64,000 bases of DNA from Cytophagales bacterium Alg240-R148 (lineage in GTDB: Bacteria; Bacteroidota; Bacteroidia; Cytophagales; Cyclobacteriaceae), in assembly GCA_900537185.1 (NCBI GenBank), contig LS999827.1, positions 749,001-813,000 of the forward strand, written 5' to 3'. Shown here one piece after another: positions 1-8,965 of this stretch (the stretch's first letter is position 1; each line of letters begins with the position of its first letter). The translations under genes and the position numbers were made by a program. The notes under the pieces were generated by a model that did no database searches, was not told the DNA's origin, and worked only from the letters and a program-made list of their open reading frames with translations.

Positions 1-1
1 C

Positions 2-445
2 TTAAAGATGGAGTCTAGAGGAGACAAACGGTATTCGATTGAAAAAATCAACCATATCAATGGTTCTACTTCCTTTACCAACTTAGAAGTTGCAGAATGT
101 TCCAAATCGCTAGATGTCACATCGAGTTATGGAGAGATTGCAGTAGAGTACATGCCTTATAATTTCTCTTATGTGCAATTAAAAAGTAAGTCTACAGATA
201 TCAATATTATATTCGACAACCAGTCTTGGATCGAAACCAACATCGAGGTCAAAGAAGAAAACCTAACCATAAGTGGCAACAACAGCACCTTAAAAAAAGC
301 CTATTTAGAAGATAAAAAAGGAATTGTAAGAATAACAGGGTTCTTAGGCCGCAAGAACATTTACAGTGCACAACTTGGCCTGAGGGCTCATTCTGGTAGT
401 ATAAAACTCAATTTAAATGGAGATAGTAAAACGGCAAAAAAGTAA
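2..445 (+). CDS. C-terminal part of a hypothetical protein, cut by the window start
   Basis: The reading frame is open from base 2, with an in-frame ATG at base 8, so this is probably the 3' part of a longer gene. The visible 145 residues have no signal peptide and no membrane segment. They are rich in alternating Ser/Thr/Asn and hydrophobic residues, as in beta-helix or DUF4097-like surface proteins, and end in a basic tail. The next gene follows after 5 bp and the one after that is also an envelope protein, so a role at the cell surface is plausible. I do not recognise the family. Confidence 0.6.
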   Translation, partial: LKMESRGDKRYSIEKINHINGSTSFTNLEVAECSKSLDVTSSYGEIAVEYMPYNFSYVQLKSKSTDINIIFDNQSWIETNIEVKEENLTISGNNSTLKKAYLEDKKGIVRITGFLGRKNIYSAQLGLRAHSGSIKLNLNGDSKTAKK

Positions 446-450
446 CTAAT

Positions 451-969
451 ATGAAAAAATCGGTCTTTTTAATTTTTGCCATCATCGCTTTAACGTTTGT
501 AGAGGTACAAGCTCAGTATAAAAACTCCGCTGGTATCCGATTCGGATATACCTCTGCTGTAACCTATAAACGATTTATTAAAGATGAACAGGCGCTTGAA
601 TTAATGGGCAGCAGCCGGAACAATGGTTTCCAGCTGACCATGCTTTTTAACAACCATAAACCAATGGAAGTTAGTTTCAATGACAACTTCTATTTTAATT
701 ATGGAATTGGTGGACACGTGGGCTTTGAAAAGCGCAATGTTTACCGGGTCAAAAACCCATACACCACCCCATTCCCTGATGAATTTTCGGTCCACGATAA
801 AACCACTTTTGTAATGGGAGTGGATGCAATCTTCGGGGTAGAATATAGGTGGTTATCGGTACCCATGACGTTTGGCTTGGATTTCAAGCCTTATTTTGAT
901 TATGTAGGATGGAGAGAAACCAATTTTAGGTTTTGGGACATGGCCATAACGTTTAAATATATTTTCTAA
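451..969 (+). CDS. Small outer-membrane beta-barrel protein
   Basis: The 172-residue product starts with a signal peptide (residues 1-21, basic MKK, hydrophobic core, cleavage after VQAQ). The mature part alternates aromatic and polar residues and ends in Phe (FKYIF), the usual C-terminal signal for insertion by the BAM complex. It sits 5 bp after the preceding gene and 25 bp before another protein of the same type, so the three are probably co-transcribed. The barrel assignment is inferred from composition; no specific function can be named. Confidence 0.7.
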   Translation: MKKSVFLIFAIIALTFVEVQAQYKNSAGIRFGYTSAVTYKRFIKDEQALELMGSSRNNGFQLTMLFNNHKPMEVSFNDNFYFNYGIGGHVGFEKRNVYRVKNPYTTPFPDEFSVHDKTTFVMGVDAIFGVEYRWLSVPMTFGLDFKPYFDYVGWRETNFRFWDMAITFKYIF

Positions 970-993
970 AAAAATTAAAATTAAGACATAAAG

Positions 994-1623
994 ATGAAGA
1001 AGTTAATTTTATGTACACTGACCCTTTTGGGAGCCATGAATTTAAGTATGGCACAAACAGAAATGAAAACGATTTTTGGTAGCAAAGAAGGGCAAAAGGT
1101 AAAAGTCGACGGGTTTGGTAGTATGGACTTTATGGTTTCTAAAGTAATTGATCAGGAGTCCATGCAAATTGGTGCACATGGTGGCATTATTTTAAACAAA
1201 AAATTAATGTTAGGAGCCGGAGGTTACGGCATTGTAACCCAGCATAAATTTGATGGTGTTTTTCCGCAACAACCACTCAATTTATATGGGGGTTATGGTG
1301 GGCTGCTCATTGGGTTTAATGTTGCTCCTAGAGAGGCCATTCACGCTTCTTTTCCTGTTATCATTGGTGCCGGAGGCATTGATATCGCAGACCGTGATTT
1401 TTTCCCAAATGCCGGGCCAGAATTTGAAGAATACATTATTGAATCTTCCGCATTTTTTGTAATCCACCCAATGGCCAATATAGAAATCAATATGACAAAG
1501 TTCTTTCGCTTAGCAGCTGGTGTGGGCTATCGCCATGTTAGCGGAACCGATTTAGTTAATATTAAGGATGAAGATTTAACTTCTTGGACCGCCAACGTAT
1601 CTTTTAAATTTGGTGGTTTTTAA
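994..1623 (+). CDS. Outer-membrane beta-barrel protein
   Basis: The 209-residue protein has a signal peptide (residues 1-20, ending SMAQ), Gly- and aromatic-rich beta strands and a C-terminal Phe after FKFGG, as expected for an outer-membrane barrel of 8 or so strands. It is the last gene of a three-gene plus-strand run and is followed after 20 bp by a strong terminator. Whether it is a porin, an adhesin or a structural barrel cannot be told from the sequence. Confidence 0.7.
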   Translation: MKKLILCTLTLLGAMNLSMAQTEMKTIFGSKEGQKVKVDGFGSMDFMVSKVIDQESMQIGAHGGIILNKKLMLGAGGYGIVTQHKFDGVFPQQPLNLYGGYGGLLIGFNVAPREAIHASFPVIIGAGGIDIADRDFFPNAGPEFEEYIIESSAFFVIHPMANIEINMTKFFRLAAGVGYRHVSGTDLVNIKDEDLTSWTANVSFKFGGF

Positions 1624-1640
1624 CTGCAATTAAGGAAAAT

Positions 1641-1675
1641 AAAAAAGGGCAGTATCGAAATACTGCCCTTTTTTT
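1641..1675. terminator. Bidirectional intrinsic terminator
   Basis: A perfect 9-bp stem, GGGCAGTAT (1647-1655) and ATACTGCCC (1660-1668), encloses a 4-base CGAA loop. An A-run lies to the left and a T-run to the right, so it can work on both strands. It separates the convergent barrel gene and the S9 peptidase gene. Confidence 0.9.
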
Positions 1676-1686
1676 ATGTTTTTTCT

Positions 1687-3858
1687 TTATAGTTTTTCCA
1701 AAATATAGTTGGTCATCATATTGTAAAGGTGCGGCCTTGCTGCCCTTGTGTAAATACCATGGGCCCTGTCTGGGTAATAAAAAGAATCAAACTGCTTGCC
1801 AGCAGCAATTAAGGCGTCTTGCATGGCTACTGCATTTTGAAAATGTACATTGTCATCCCCAGTACCATGAATTAAGAAATAATTCCCCTTTAACTTATCC
1901 ACATGTTTCACGGGAGAATTGTCATCGTAACCCGAAGCATTGTCCTGTGGTCTTTGTAAAAATCTTTCGGTATAAATAGTGTCATAATAACGCCATGTAG
2001 TTACTGGTGCAACAGCAATCGCTGTCTTGAATACATCTGCACCTTCCAAGATGGCCAAAGAAGACATATAACCACCAAAACTCCATCCCCAGATTCCGAT
2101 TCTACTGGCATCAACATAATCCAATGAACCCAAGTATTTTGCCGAAGCTATTTGGTCTTCCACTTCCAACCTACCCAATTGCTTGTAGGTCATTTTTTTA
2201 AACTTCTCTCCTTTTCCACCGGTTCCTCTTGGGTCAATCACGGCAACAATATACCCTTTTTGGGTCAACATTTGGTGCCAGTAATAGTTGCTACCACCCC
2301 AAGCGTTGAACACATTCTGAGAACCAGGGCCCGAATATTGATAAATTAAAACAGGATACTTTTTCTTAGAATCAAAATCAGCTGGTTTGATCATGTAGGC
2401 GTTCAAATCTGTTCCGTCTGCTCCCTTGATTGTCATAAACGTTTTGGGTTGCAAATTGTACTCTTTTATTGCCCCTTTGAGCCCTTCATTGGTTTCCAAG
2501 TCTTTTATTTTACTGTGTTTTTTAGTGGCATGTAAACTGACCATTCTTGGCGTAGTGGCATTAGAATAGTTTTTAATGTAGTACTTGAAATCACGGCTCA
2601 TATTCACAGAAGTATTCCCATCTTCCATGGAGTGCCTCGTCTTTTTAGAGCCATCTAAACTAATGGAATAAAAATCTCTTTCCATAGAAGAGTTTTCTGT
2701 TGATATATAATACAACGTCTTTCTCTTACTTTGTTCGTTGATGCCTATGAAGCGGGTCACTTCCCAGTTGCCCTTCGTTATTTGACGCACCAATTTGCCT
2801 TCCACTGTATAAAGGTATAGGTGTTTGAATCCATCTTTTTCACTAGAGTGAATGAAGTGTTTTCCATCGTTCAAATAGGTGAGATCATCACAATAATCCA
2901 GGTCTACATAGGTGTCACTTTTTTCGTTCAGCACCACTTTTGATTGGCCTGTTTTGGCATCTACATGTAAAATGTCCATTTCGTTTTGCAACCTGGACAT
3001 TCTTCGAACAGATAGTATATTGTTGTCTTGTGTCCAATTGATTCTAGGAATGTAAATGTCTTTTTCCGATCCAATATCCACTTTGGTATTCTTCTTTGCG
3101 CTTAGGTTATAAATTAATATTGCAACAGTTGCATTGCCTTCACCAGCTTTAGGGTATTTAAATTTATAATCATCTGGATATAATTTTCCTTGTTCCCAAC
3201 GCTGCATGTTGTATTCCTTTACAGCAGACTCATCAAACTTGAAATACGCCAAATTCTTCCCATCTCCAGACCATTCAAAAGCTTTGGCAAATGAAAACTC
3301 TTCTTCGTATACCCAATCGGTGCTTCCATTGATGATGTGGTTCCACTTGCCATCGGTAGTGACTTGTGTTTCACTCATATCACTCAGATTCACATAGAAC
3401 AAGTTGTTTTCTCTTGCAAAGGCTACTTTTGTAGCATCAGGAGAAAATGTAGCATAACTTTGCGCTCCATTGGCTGACAATTTCTGGAGCTTTTTTGACC
3501 CCAAGTCATAGACATAGTATTCTGCCTTGTAGGAACGTCTATAAATACCTTCTCTCTTCGTCATCAGCAAAACTTTCTTTTCATCACTACTGAAAGAATA
3601 ACTTTGAATGCGTATGGATTCGCTTAATTCCGATGCCTTTACAATAGTTGCAACCTGTTCGCCAGTAGTTACATCGAACTTTACAATATCTCCTTTTTGA
3701 TTGGCTGAATAAAACCGGCCATCGTTCATCCAGTTGATGCCGTACACTCCCTTTTGGTAAAAGGAGCCTTTGCCATAAATGTCATCAATAGAGATTTGCT
3801 TTTGTCCAAAGGCAAATCCTGAAACCAGCATTATAAAGAATAACAGTTTCCGCTTCAT
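1687..3858 (-). CDS. S9 family dipeptidyl peptidase IV-like protease
   Basis: The 723-residue secreted serine peptidase should cleave X-Pro or related dipeptides from peptide N-termini in the periplasm or at the surface. It has a signal peptide (residues 1-18, AFG/Q), a DPP-IV N-terminal beta-propeller and a C-terminal alpha/beta hydrolase domain. The nucleophile is Ser593 in GWSFGGY, the acid Asp668 or 669 in GTGDDNVH, and the base His700 in DRAHGI. A YEEEF motif near residue 183 matches the double-Glu loop that holds the substrate N-terminus in DPP-IV. Length and layout are normal for the family. The gene is isolated, with divergent ispH upstream. Confidence 0.93.
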   Translation of the reverse strand: MKRKLLFFIMLVSGFAFGQKQISIDDIYGKGSFYQKGVYGINWMNDGRFYSANQKGDIVKFDVTTGEQVATIVKASELSESIRIQSYSFSSDEKKVLLMTKREGIYRRSYKAEYYVYDLGSKKLQKLSANGAQSYATFSPDATKVAFARENNLFYVNLSDMSETQVTTDGKWNHIINGSTDWVYEEEFSFAKAFEWSGDGKNLAYFKFDESAVKEYNMQRWEQGKLYPDDYKFKYPKAGEGNATVAILIYNLSAKKNTKVDIGSEKDIYIPRINWTQDNNILSVRRMSRLQNEMDILHVDAKTGQSKVVLNEKSDTYVDLDYCDDLTYLNDGKHFIHSSEKDGFKHLYLYTVEGKLVRQITKGNWEVTRFIGINEQSKRKTLYYISTENSSMERDFYSISLDGSKKTRHSMEDGNTSVNMSRDFKYYIKNYSNATTPRMVSLHATKKHSKIKDLETNEGLKGAIKEYNLQPKTFMTIKGADGTDLNAYMIKPADFDSKKKYPVLIYQYSGPGSQNVFNAWGGSNYYWHQMLTQKGYIVAVIDPRGTGGKGEKFKKMTYKQLGRLEVEDQIASAKYLGSLDYVDASRIGIWGWSFGGYMSSLAILEGADVFKTAIAVAPVTTWRYYDTIYTERFLQRPQDNASGYDDNSPVKHVDKLKGNYFLIHGTGDDNVHFQNAVAMQDALIAAGKQFDSFYYPDRAHGIYTRAARPHLYNMMTNYILEKL

Positions 3859-3952
3859 TTGAAATGTGTTTTAAGGGTTAATGGTTCTGTTTTTTTATTG
3901 AACAGCAACGCTAAAAGAAGGACAAGATAAAAATAAAAACTATAGGGGCGTA

Positions 3953-3960
3953 TACTTTTG
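3953..3960 (+). promoter_or_regulatory. -7 promoter element TACTTTTG upstream of ispH
   Basis: A perfect match to the Bacteroidota -7 consensus TAnnTTTG, ending 7 bases before ATG 3968. If used with that ATG, the mRNA would be nearly leaderless. No clear TTG lies at -33. Confidence 0.4.
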
Positions 3961-3967
3961 ACTGTGA

Positions 3968-5281
3968 ATGGTATCAAAATTATACATTTGGCTTAAAAAA
4001 AATGGTTTATTTAAACAATCTATATCTTATCTTTGTTGCCCAGATAAACATTCGGACACCATCAAGAAATTTAATATACCTTCGTTCTACAAATCTTCTT
4101 TCATCGGTACGATCAAAGAAAAGAGGCAAATTATTGACCCTCGAAAAAAAGATTTTAGCCCAACACTATTGGACTTTGGTCCGGTACAGTTTTATATTGC
4201 CCGGCACTTTGGGTTTTGTTATGGCGTTGAAAATGCAATCGAAATCTCCTATAGGGCATTAGAAGAAAACCCTGATAAAAAAGTGTACTTGTTGAGTCAA
4301 ATGATCCACAACCAAGTTGTCAACAACGACCTACAAAGCAGGGGCGTTACCTTTATTATGGATACGGATGGTTCTCAAATTATCCCTTGGACACAGTTAA
4401 AAAAAGAAGACATTGTTATTGTGCCTGCCTTTGGAACAACCATTGAGATTGAAAACAAATTGGCCGACATTGGTATAGAAGTGAAATCCTACAACACTAC
4501 CTGCCCGTTTGTCGAACGCGTATGGAAAAGAGCAGATCAATTGGGGAAAAACAATTGCACCATCATCATCCATGGAAAACCCGAACATGAAGAAACAAGA
4601 GCCACCTTTTCTCATAGCAAGGATGGGGCTAAATCTATTGTGGTCAGAAACATGGAAGAAGCGAAAGTATTAGGAGAAATCATACTGGGCACAAGAGATG
4701 TTAAAGACTTCACAAGACATTTTGAAGGGCAATACTCGCCAGGGTTTGACCCTAAAACTGACCTAAAAAAAGTAGGCGTCATCAACCAGACTACTATGCT
4801 CGCTACTGAAACACAGGCTATTGCGGACTATTTTAAGTCTGTAATGGAGTTGCACTACCCAAGAGCTGAGGCCAAAGAGCATTTTGCCGATACCCGGGAC
4901 ACTTTGTGTTATGCTACCAACGACAACCAAGATGCTACCAAAGGGTTATTAAAAGAAGCTGCAGATATTGCTATTGTTGTTGGTGGGTACAACTCCAGCA
5001 ATACCTCCCACATAGTGGAGCTCTGTGAACAAAAATTTCCAACTTATTTCATCAACAGTGCTTCCGAAATTACCGAAAATGGCGACATTGATCATTTTAA
5101 CTTTAGATCAAAATTAATGGAACACACTGCAGATTTTTTTCCTAAAAAATCGGTTACCAAAATAATTTTGACCAGTGGTGCTTCTTGTCCGGATGCTTTG
5201 GTGGATGAAGTATTGGATAAAATATTGTCCTTTTTTGAATTGGAGACCAGCAAGGAAGCTATGTTGGCACAAATCAATTAA
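3968..5281 (+). CDS. ispH: 4-hydroxy-3-methylbut-2-enyl diphosphate reductase (true start possibly 4061)
   Basis: IspH performs the last step of the MEP isoprenoid pathway, reducing HMBPP to IPP and DMAPP with a [4Fe-4S] cluster in the cytosol. The three cluster cysteines are visible (numbered from 3968): Cys84 in GFCYGVEN, Cys179 in TTCPFVE and Cys407 in GASCPDAL. This is the long Bacteroidota form. The only standard start codon is ATG 3968, which adds about 31 unconserved residues. Family members, as I recall them, begin M-K-x-F-x-I-P; here that position is an ATC codon (4061), about 25 bases after a perfect TATCTTTG promoter box. Starting there gives 406 residues, the usual length. The 3' end overlaps the convergent OmpA-like gene by 8 bp. 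Confidence 0.93.
   Translation: MVSKLYIWLKKNGLFKQSISYLCCPDKHSDTIKKFNIPSFYKSSFIGTIKEKRQIIDPRKKDFSPTLLDFGPVQFYIARHFGFCYGVENAIEISYRALEENPDKKVYLLSQMIHNQVVNNDLQSRGVTFIMDTDGSQIIPWTQLKKEDIVIVPAFGTTIEIENKLADIGIEVKSYNTTCPFVERVWKRADQLGKNNCTIIIHGKPEHEETRATFSHSKDGAKSIVVRNMEEAKVLGEIILGTRDVKDFTRHFEGQYSPGFDPKTDLKKVGVINQTTMLATETQAIADYFKSVMELHYPRAEAKEHFADTRDTLCYATNDNQDATKGLLKEAADIAIVVGGYNSSNTSHIVELCEQKFPTYFINSASEITENGDIDHFNFRSKLMEHTADFFPKKSVTKIILTSGASCPDALVDEVLDKILSFFELETSKEAMLAQIN
4028..4035 (+). promoter_or_regulatory. -7 promoter element TATCTTTG inside the 5' extension of ispH
   Basis: A perfect TAnnTTTG match lying inside the apparent N-terminal extension. It would give a start site near 4042 and a short leader to the ATC codon at 4061, a spacing like that of fumC, rluD and uvrA in this window. 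No good -33 TTG is seen. Confidence 0.45.
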
Positions 5282-6344
5282 CTAACCGAAAGGCAACATG
5301 CCGGTCTACTGCTTTTTTTTGCTCATTTTTACTGTTGTATACCCCCATTGCTCTGGTTTTTAGCCTCGTTTCCGCTATTCCTAATTGTAAAAGCTGATTT
5401 TTTACAGAAATGGCCCTACGACCGGACAATCTTTTATTGTATTGGATGGTACCGGCAGCATCTGTGTAACCGGATATAATCAAAATTTGGTTGTTGCTTT
5501 TTAAATACTCTGATAAAAAATACAACTCCTCTTTCGCGTCAGAATTCAATTTGTATTGATCAAAACCAAAGTATACATGTTGCAAGGAAAAAACGCTGTC
5601 ACTCGGGTAGTGGTACGATGGTTCATGTGCTGCAGAACTCAGGTAAAAGTTGTCCAGCAAGAAATAAGGTTGGCCTCCTACTACACTTGGTTTCGAGACA
5701 TAATGTTCTCGTTTTAAAAGCTTCCTGCTTGAATTGAAATTGCCCACGACCAGAAATTTTTCGTTCCCAGTTGCTTCAAAAGAACCCTCTACTTCCAGCC
5801 ATATGTAGGGCGAATAAGCGATGGTTCCTTCCACTTTAAGGGTCATGACTGGTTCCAAGTGGAGCTGCTTCCAATGCGGGATTTTAGTTCTCTCTGATGT
5901 GAAAACAACATCTATCGAATCTGTTGTAAATTTTGAATATTGGGCGGGCTTAATTGAAAACTTTATCGTGTATTGCTCCCCCTTTTTTAATACTTCCTTT
6001 AAAGGAACAGCCAAGTATTCATAATTGCCATTGCCAAATAAAAGACCGGCATAACTATCGCCTTCCTTGGCATAAGAGACACCTGCGAAATTGCTTGGCA
6101 CTCCTGCATCCAACAAACTACCCCTGGTAAAATAATCTGGAGTACCCATGGATGGAGAATACCAATATTTCAGCCCCATTTTCCCATCGGACGTAGTCCA
6201 TTGTTGGGGTAAAAAACGATTTTGCTCAAAGGAACCGTTCGGGATTAAGTTGTATCCTTGCTGCCCAAACAAAGGGAATTGTATAAAAAGAAATACCACC
6301 AACAACACGGTTGCTGGTGGTAGTAAAAAAGATAGGTACTTCAT
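5274..6344 (-). CDS. OmpA-family outer-membrane protein
   Basis: The 356-residue protein has a signal peptide (residues 1-28, ending FGQ), a middle beta-rich region starting NLIPNGSFEQ that resembles carbohydrate-binding or jelly-roll domains, and a C-terminal OmpA-like domain from about residue 250. The OmpA part has FGFDQYKLNSDA, then SGYTDAAG and NKRLSGRRA, the peptidoglycan-binding signature. It probably anchors the outer membrane or a surface module to the cell wall. It lies 3 bp after the metalloprotease gene on the same strand, so the two are likely one operon. Confidence 0.85.
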   Translation of the reverse strand: MKYLSFLLPPATVLLVVFLFIQFPLFGQQGYNLIPNGSFEQNRFLPQQWTTSDGKMGLKYWYSPSMGTPDYFTRGSLLDAGVPSNFAGVSYAKEGDSYAGLLFGNGNYEYLAVPLKEVLKKGEQYTIKFSIKPAQYSKFTTDSIDVVFTSERTKIPHWKQLHLEPVMTLKVEGTIAYSPYIWLEVEGSFEATGNEKFLVVGNFNSSRKLLKREHYVSKPSVVGGQPYFLLDNFYLSSAAHEPSYHYPSDSVFSLQHVYFGFDQYKLNSDAKEELYFLSEYLKSNNQILIISGYTDAAGTIQYNKRLSGRRAISVKNQLLQLGIAETRLKTRAMGVYNSKNEQKKAVDRHVAFRLVN

Positions 6345-6347
6345 TGT

Positions 6348-8804
6348 TTATTCAAAGGAACACATTGGGTCCGACCCAATGGGAGATCCATCGGGAAGCT
6401 TGGTGGCTCCATTCACTTCGTATTTTTCAGGGTTGTTAAAAAAAGTATCAATTTGACGTGCGCCATAAGCAAAATGAGCCTTCAACTCTTCTGAACTTGC
6501 ACTCTTTTTATTTTGTATCATGTATTTTGACAAACTTTCTAACTCATAATAAGCCATTGATTTGGCTTCATTGCTGGCATAATTACTTGCTGCCAATTGC
6601 ATCAAGTTATCCAAATACACAAAATCTACTGCCCTGTGTACCGCAGCTTGTAACCCTTTTTGACTGTTGTTGTTTTTCCAAGTTGCGTTGCTCGATTGCT
6701 CCAGAACATAAGCCAGACTTGGCTGGTCTGCGTGCCTCGCATGGAGTTCTACCATTCTGCTTGCCTTTTGGTGGTTCAGCAATAGCTTAAAAGCCAAATT
6801 GGCATAAGATTCAGCTGCCGTAATGGGGTCAAAGGTTAAACCAGTTCTATTGTTTACAATTTCTCGGTTTCTATAATGGCCCATAGGACGGGGCGGGATC
6901 ATGGCAATTATGTGCTCATTTAAGGTAAGTGTCTCATCACTTACTGTTTGCAAAACACTTTTCAGGGCTCTTTTTTGCCATTCTGGATCTACAAGTTTGG
7001 TGCTAAATTGCCCATCTCCTCGTTTTGCATACCTATATTCCAAACCACCGACAACTTTCACTGCGGCTTCTACTTGGTACCTGTGAAAATAATAAACTGG
7101 GGTCAATACTTCTTCTAAGCTGGCCATGTTTTCTCCAGTTCGAATATTGTGCACTCCAAAGTTGTTTAATGCTACTTTTCTTAGCTCTAGAACTGTATTC
7201 AACTCATTAACAACATCTTTCCCATTGTCCCACAAATGGGCATTTGGATGGGCGCTGCCTTGGGGTCGAGCATCTTGATCTGATAAAAAAGTAAGGCCAT
7301 TTTTAAAACCGCCTTGAATGATTTTTTCCAATTCTGTTTTTTCATCCACCCCTTCTTCAAAGTCTTGGTAACCGTAAGCCACAGATACTTTATCCCATGC
7401 CCCAATTTTATTGTCATAGGCATTGCTGGCATCTATCCCTCCATTTTTTAACTCAAATTGGGGATGGGGGTAATCCATTACCGAAGCTTTTCCCTCTGTA
7501 CTAGAAGTATAGCTGTGTGCCAAACCTATGGTATGCCCAACTTCATGCGCAGACAACTGTCTCAGCCTGGCCAATGCCAATGCTTCCATTGGTTGGTTGT
7601 TGTTGTCGTTATTTTTGAATGGTCCAAGCATTCCTTGGGCAATTAAAAAATCTTGGCGTACCCGCAAAGAACCTAGGGATACATGCCCTTTAATTATTTC
7701 ACCTGTTCTCGGATCTGTTACGGAACCACCATAAGACCAGCCCCTAGTGGAGCGGTGTACCCATTGAATCAAGTTGTACCGTACATCCATTGGATCTACT
7801 CCTTCTGGCAACAGCTTTACTTGAAAAGCATCTTTATAACCAATGGCTTCAAAAGCTTGATTCCACCAAGCGGCACCTTCCATTAGAGCAGAACGAATGG
7901 GCTCTGGAGCCCCACGGTCCAAATAATAGATTATTGGTTCTTTGGCTTCACTGATAGCCGCAGATGGATCCTTTTTTTCTAACCGATGCCTTGCTATAAA
8001 CTTTTGTTCCAATTTTTCGCTTATAGGAGTGGCATAATCGAAATAAGTGATGCCAAAAAACCCAGACCTTGGATCGAATTTTCTAGGCACATAGGCATCG
8101 TCTGGTAATTTTACAAAACTATGGTGTTGGCGAACCGTAACAGCATCTGCCGATGGGGCCACACTTCTTATATATCCTCCTTTAGGTTTCCCTGCAAAGG
8201 TAAGTGTCACTTCAAATTCAGTATTTTCAGGAAAGTTTTTGGTGCGGTCCAAATACAAGGCAGAACGTGTTTTATCTAAGGAATAATTGCCTTGTCCTGA
8301 CCTTGAAAGGGTTCCGGTAACACCGTGGGCATCTCGCATCAAAAAATTGGTTGCATCCAGAATGTAAGCGTTCCCTTCTTTTCTAATTATTTTACTACCC
8401 CACAAAACCGAGTGGGCAAACGCTTGCTCCACCGAAGCGGCTTCGTCTGGGTTGTCACTAATGGCTCGAAATTTATAATTGGGCTGAACTAGCAACAGTT
8501 TATTTCCAGCTTTCACAAACTTAACAACTCTTTCGTTGCCCAATTGCCCTCTGTCCAGACCAATGTCATTGGAACCTACTCCAGTAGCCAACGAGTTGAC
8601 ATACAAGAACTCTTCTTCCAATCGATCAATTTTTAAAAATATTTTATCTGCTTTGTTGTCATAGTAAAAATCAATGAAGCCATTGTGCGCCACTTGAGTG
8701 GCGCTGGGAGCTGCAGCAGACGCGCTTTGTTTTTTCTTCTTTTGAGAAAAAGCAACATTCGCCAACACAGTGCTAACGAACAAGAGTAAAATGAGTTTTT
8801 TCAT
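6348..8804 (-). CDS. Secreted zinc-dependent metalloprotease (DUF5117/DUF4953 type)
   Basis: The product is about 818 residues from ATG 8804. I prefer this start because it gives a clean signal peptide (MKKLILLLF to AFSQ); an upstream in-frame start at 8840 adds 12 unlikely residues. The catalytic motif HEVGHTIGLAHS fits the metzincin pattern HExxHxxGxxH, and SVMDYP downstream is a possible Met-turn. The long N-terminal region matches the DUF5117 part of Bacteroidota proteases that I recall. It probably degrades proteins in the periplasm or outside the cell. The next gene downstream is OmpA-like, 3 bp away. Confidence 0.87.
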   Translation of the reverse strand: MKKLILLLFVSTVLANVAFSQKKKKQSASAAAPSATQVAHNGFIDFYYDNKADKIFLKIDRLEEEFLYVNSLATGVGSNDIGLDRGQLGNERVVKFVKAGNKLLLVQPNYKFRAISDNPDEAASVEQAFAHSVLWGSKIIRKEGNAYILDATNFLMRDAHGVTGTLSRSGQGNYSLDKTRSALYLDRTKNFPENTEFEVTLTFAGKPKGGYIRSVAPSADAVTVRQHHSFVKLPDDAYVPRKFDPRSGFFGITYFDYATPISEKLEQKFIARHRLEKKDPSAAISEAKEPIIYYLDRGAPEPIRSALMEGAAWWNQAFEAIGYKDAFQVKLLPEGVDPMDVRYNLIQWVHRSTRGWSYGGSVTDPRTGEIIKGHVSLGSLRVRQDFLIAQGMLGPFKNNDNNNQPMEALALARLRQLSAHEVGHTIGLAHSYTSSTEGKASVMDYPHPQFELKNGGIDASNAYDNKIGAWDKVSVAYGYQDFEEGVDEKTELEKIIQGGFKNGLTFLSDQDARPQGSAHPNAHLWDNGKDVVNELNTVLELRKVALNNFGVHNIRTGENMASLEEVLTPVYYFHRYQVEAAVKVVGGLEYRYAKRGDGQFSTKLVDPEWQKRALKSVLQTVSDETLTLNEHIIAMIPPRPMGHYRNREIVNNRTGLTFDPITAAESYANLAFKLLLNHQKASRMVELHARHADQPSLAYVLEQSSNATWKNNNSQKGLQAAVHRAVDFVYLDNLMQLAASNYASNEAKSMAYYELESLSKYMIQNKKSASSEELKAHFAYGARQIDTFFNNPEKYEVNGATKLPDGSPIGSDPMCSFE

Positions 8805-8909
8805 GGTTCTGATGTTATGCGGATAAAAATACCCAATCATAAAAAAGAATACAAACCTGTTTGTGATAAACGGAAATGCATTTCAATATTATTCAGAAAG
8901 GGAAGGCAT

Positions 8910-8938
8910 AAAAAAAGCCTCTTGTCGAGGCTTTTTTT
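8910..8938 (-). terminator. Intrinsic terminator after the subtilisin gene
   Basis: Stem GCCTC (8917-8921) with GAGGC (8927-8931), extended by A:T pairs and flanked by an A-run and a T-run. It lies 28 bp after the stop of the minus-strand S8 peptidase gene. The symmetric runs would also allow it to work on the plus strand. Confidence 0.85.
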
Positions 8939-8965
8939 ATTTATATTACTTTTTTTACAATTTTC

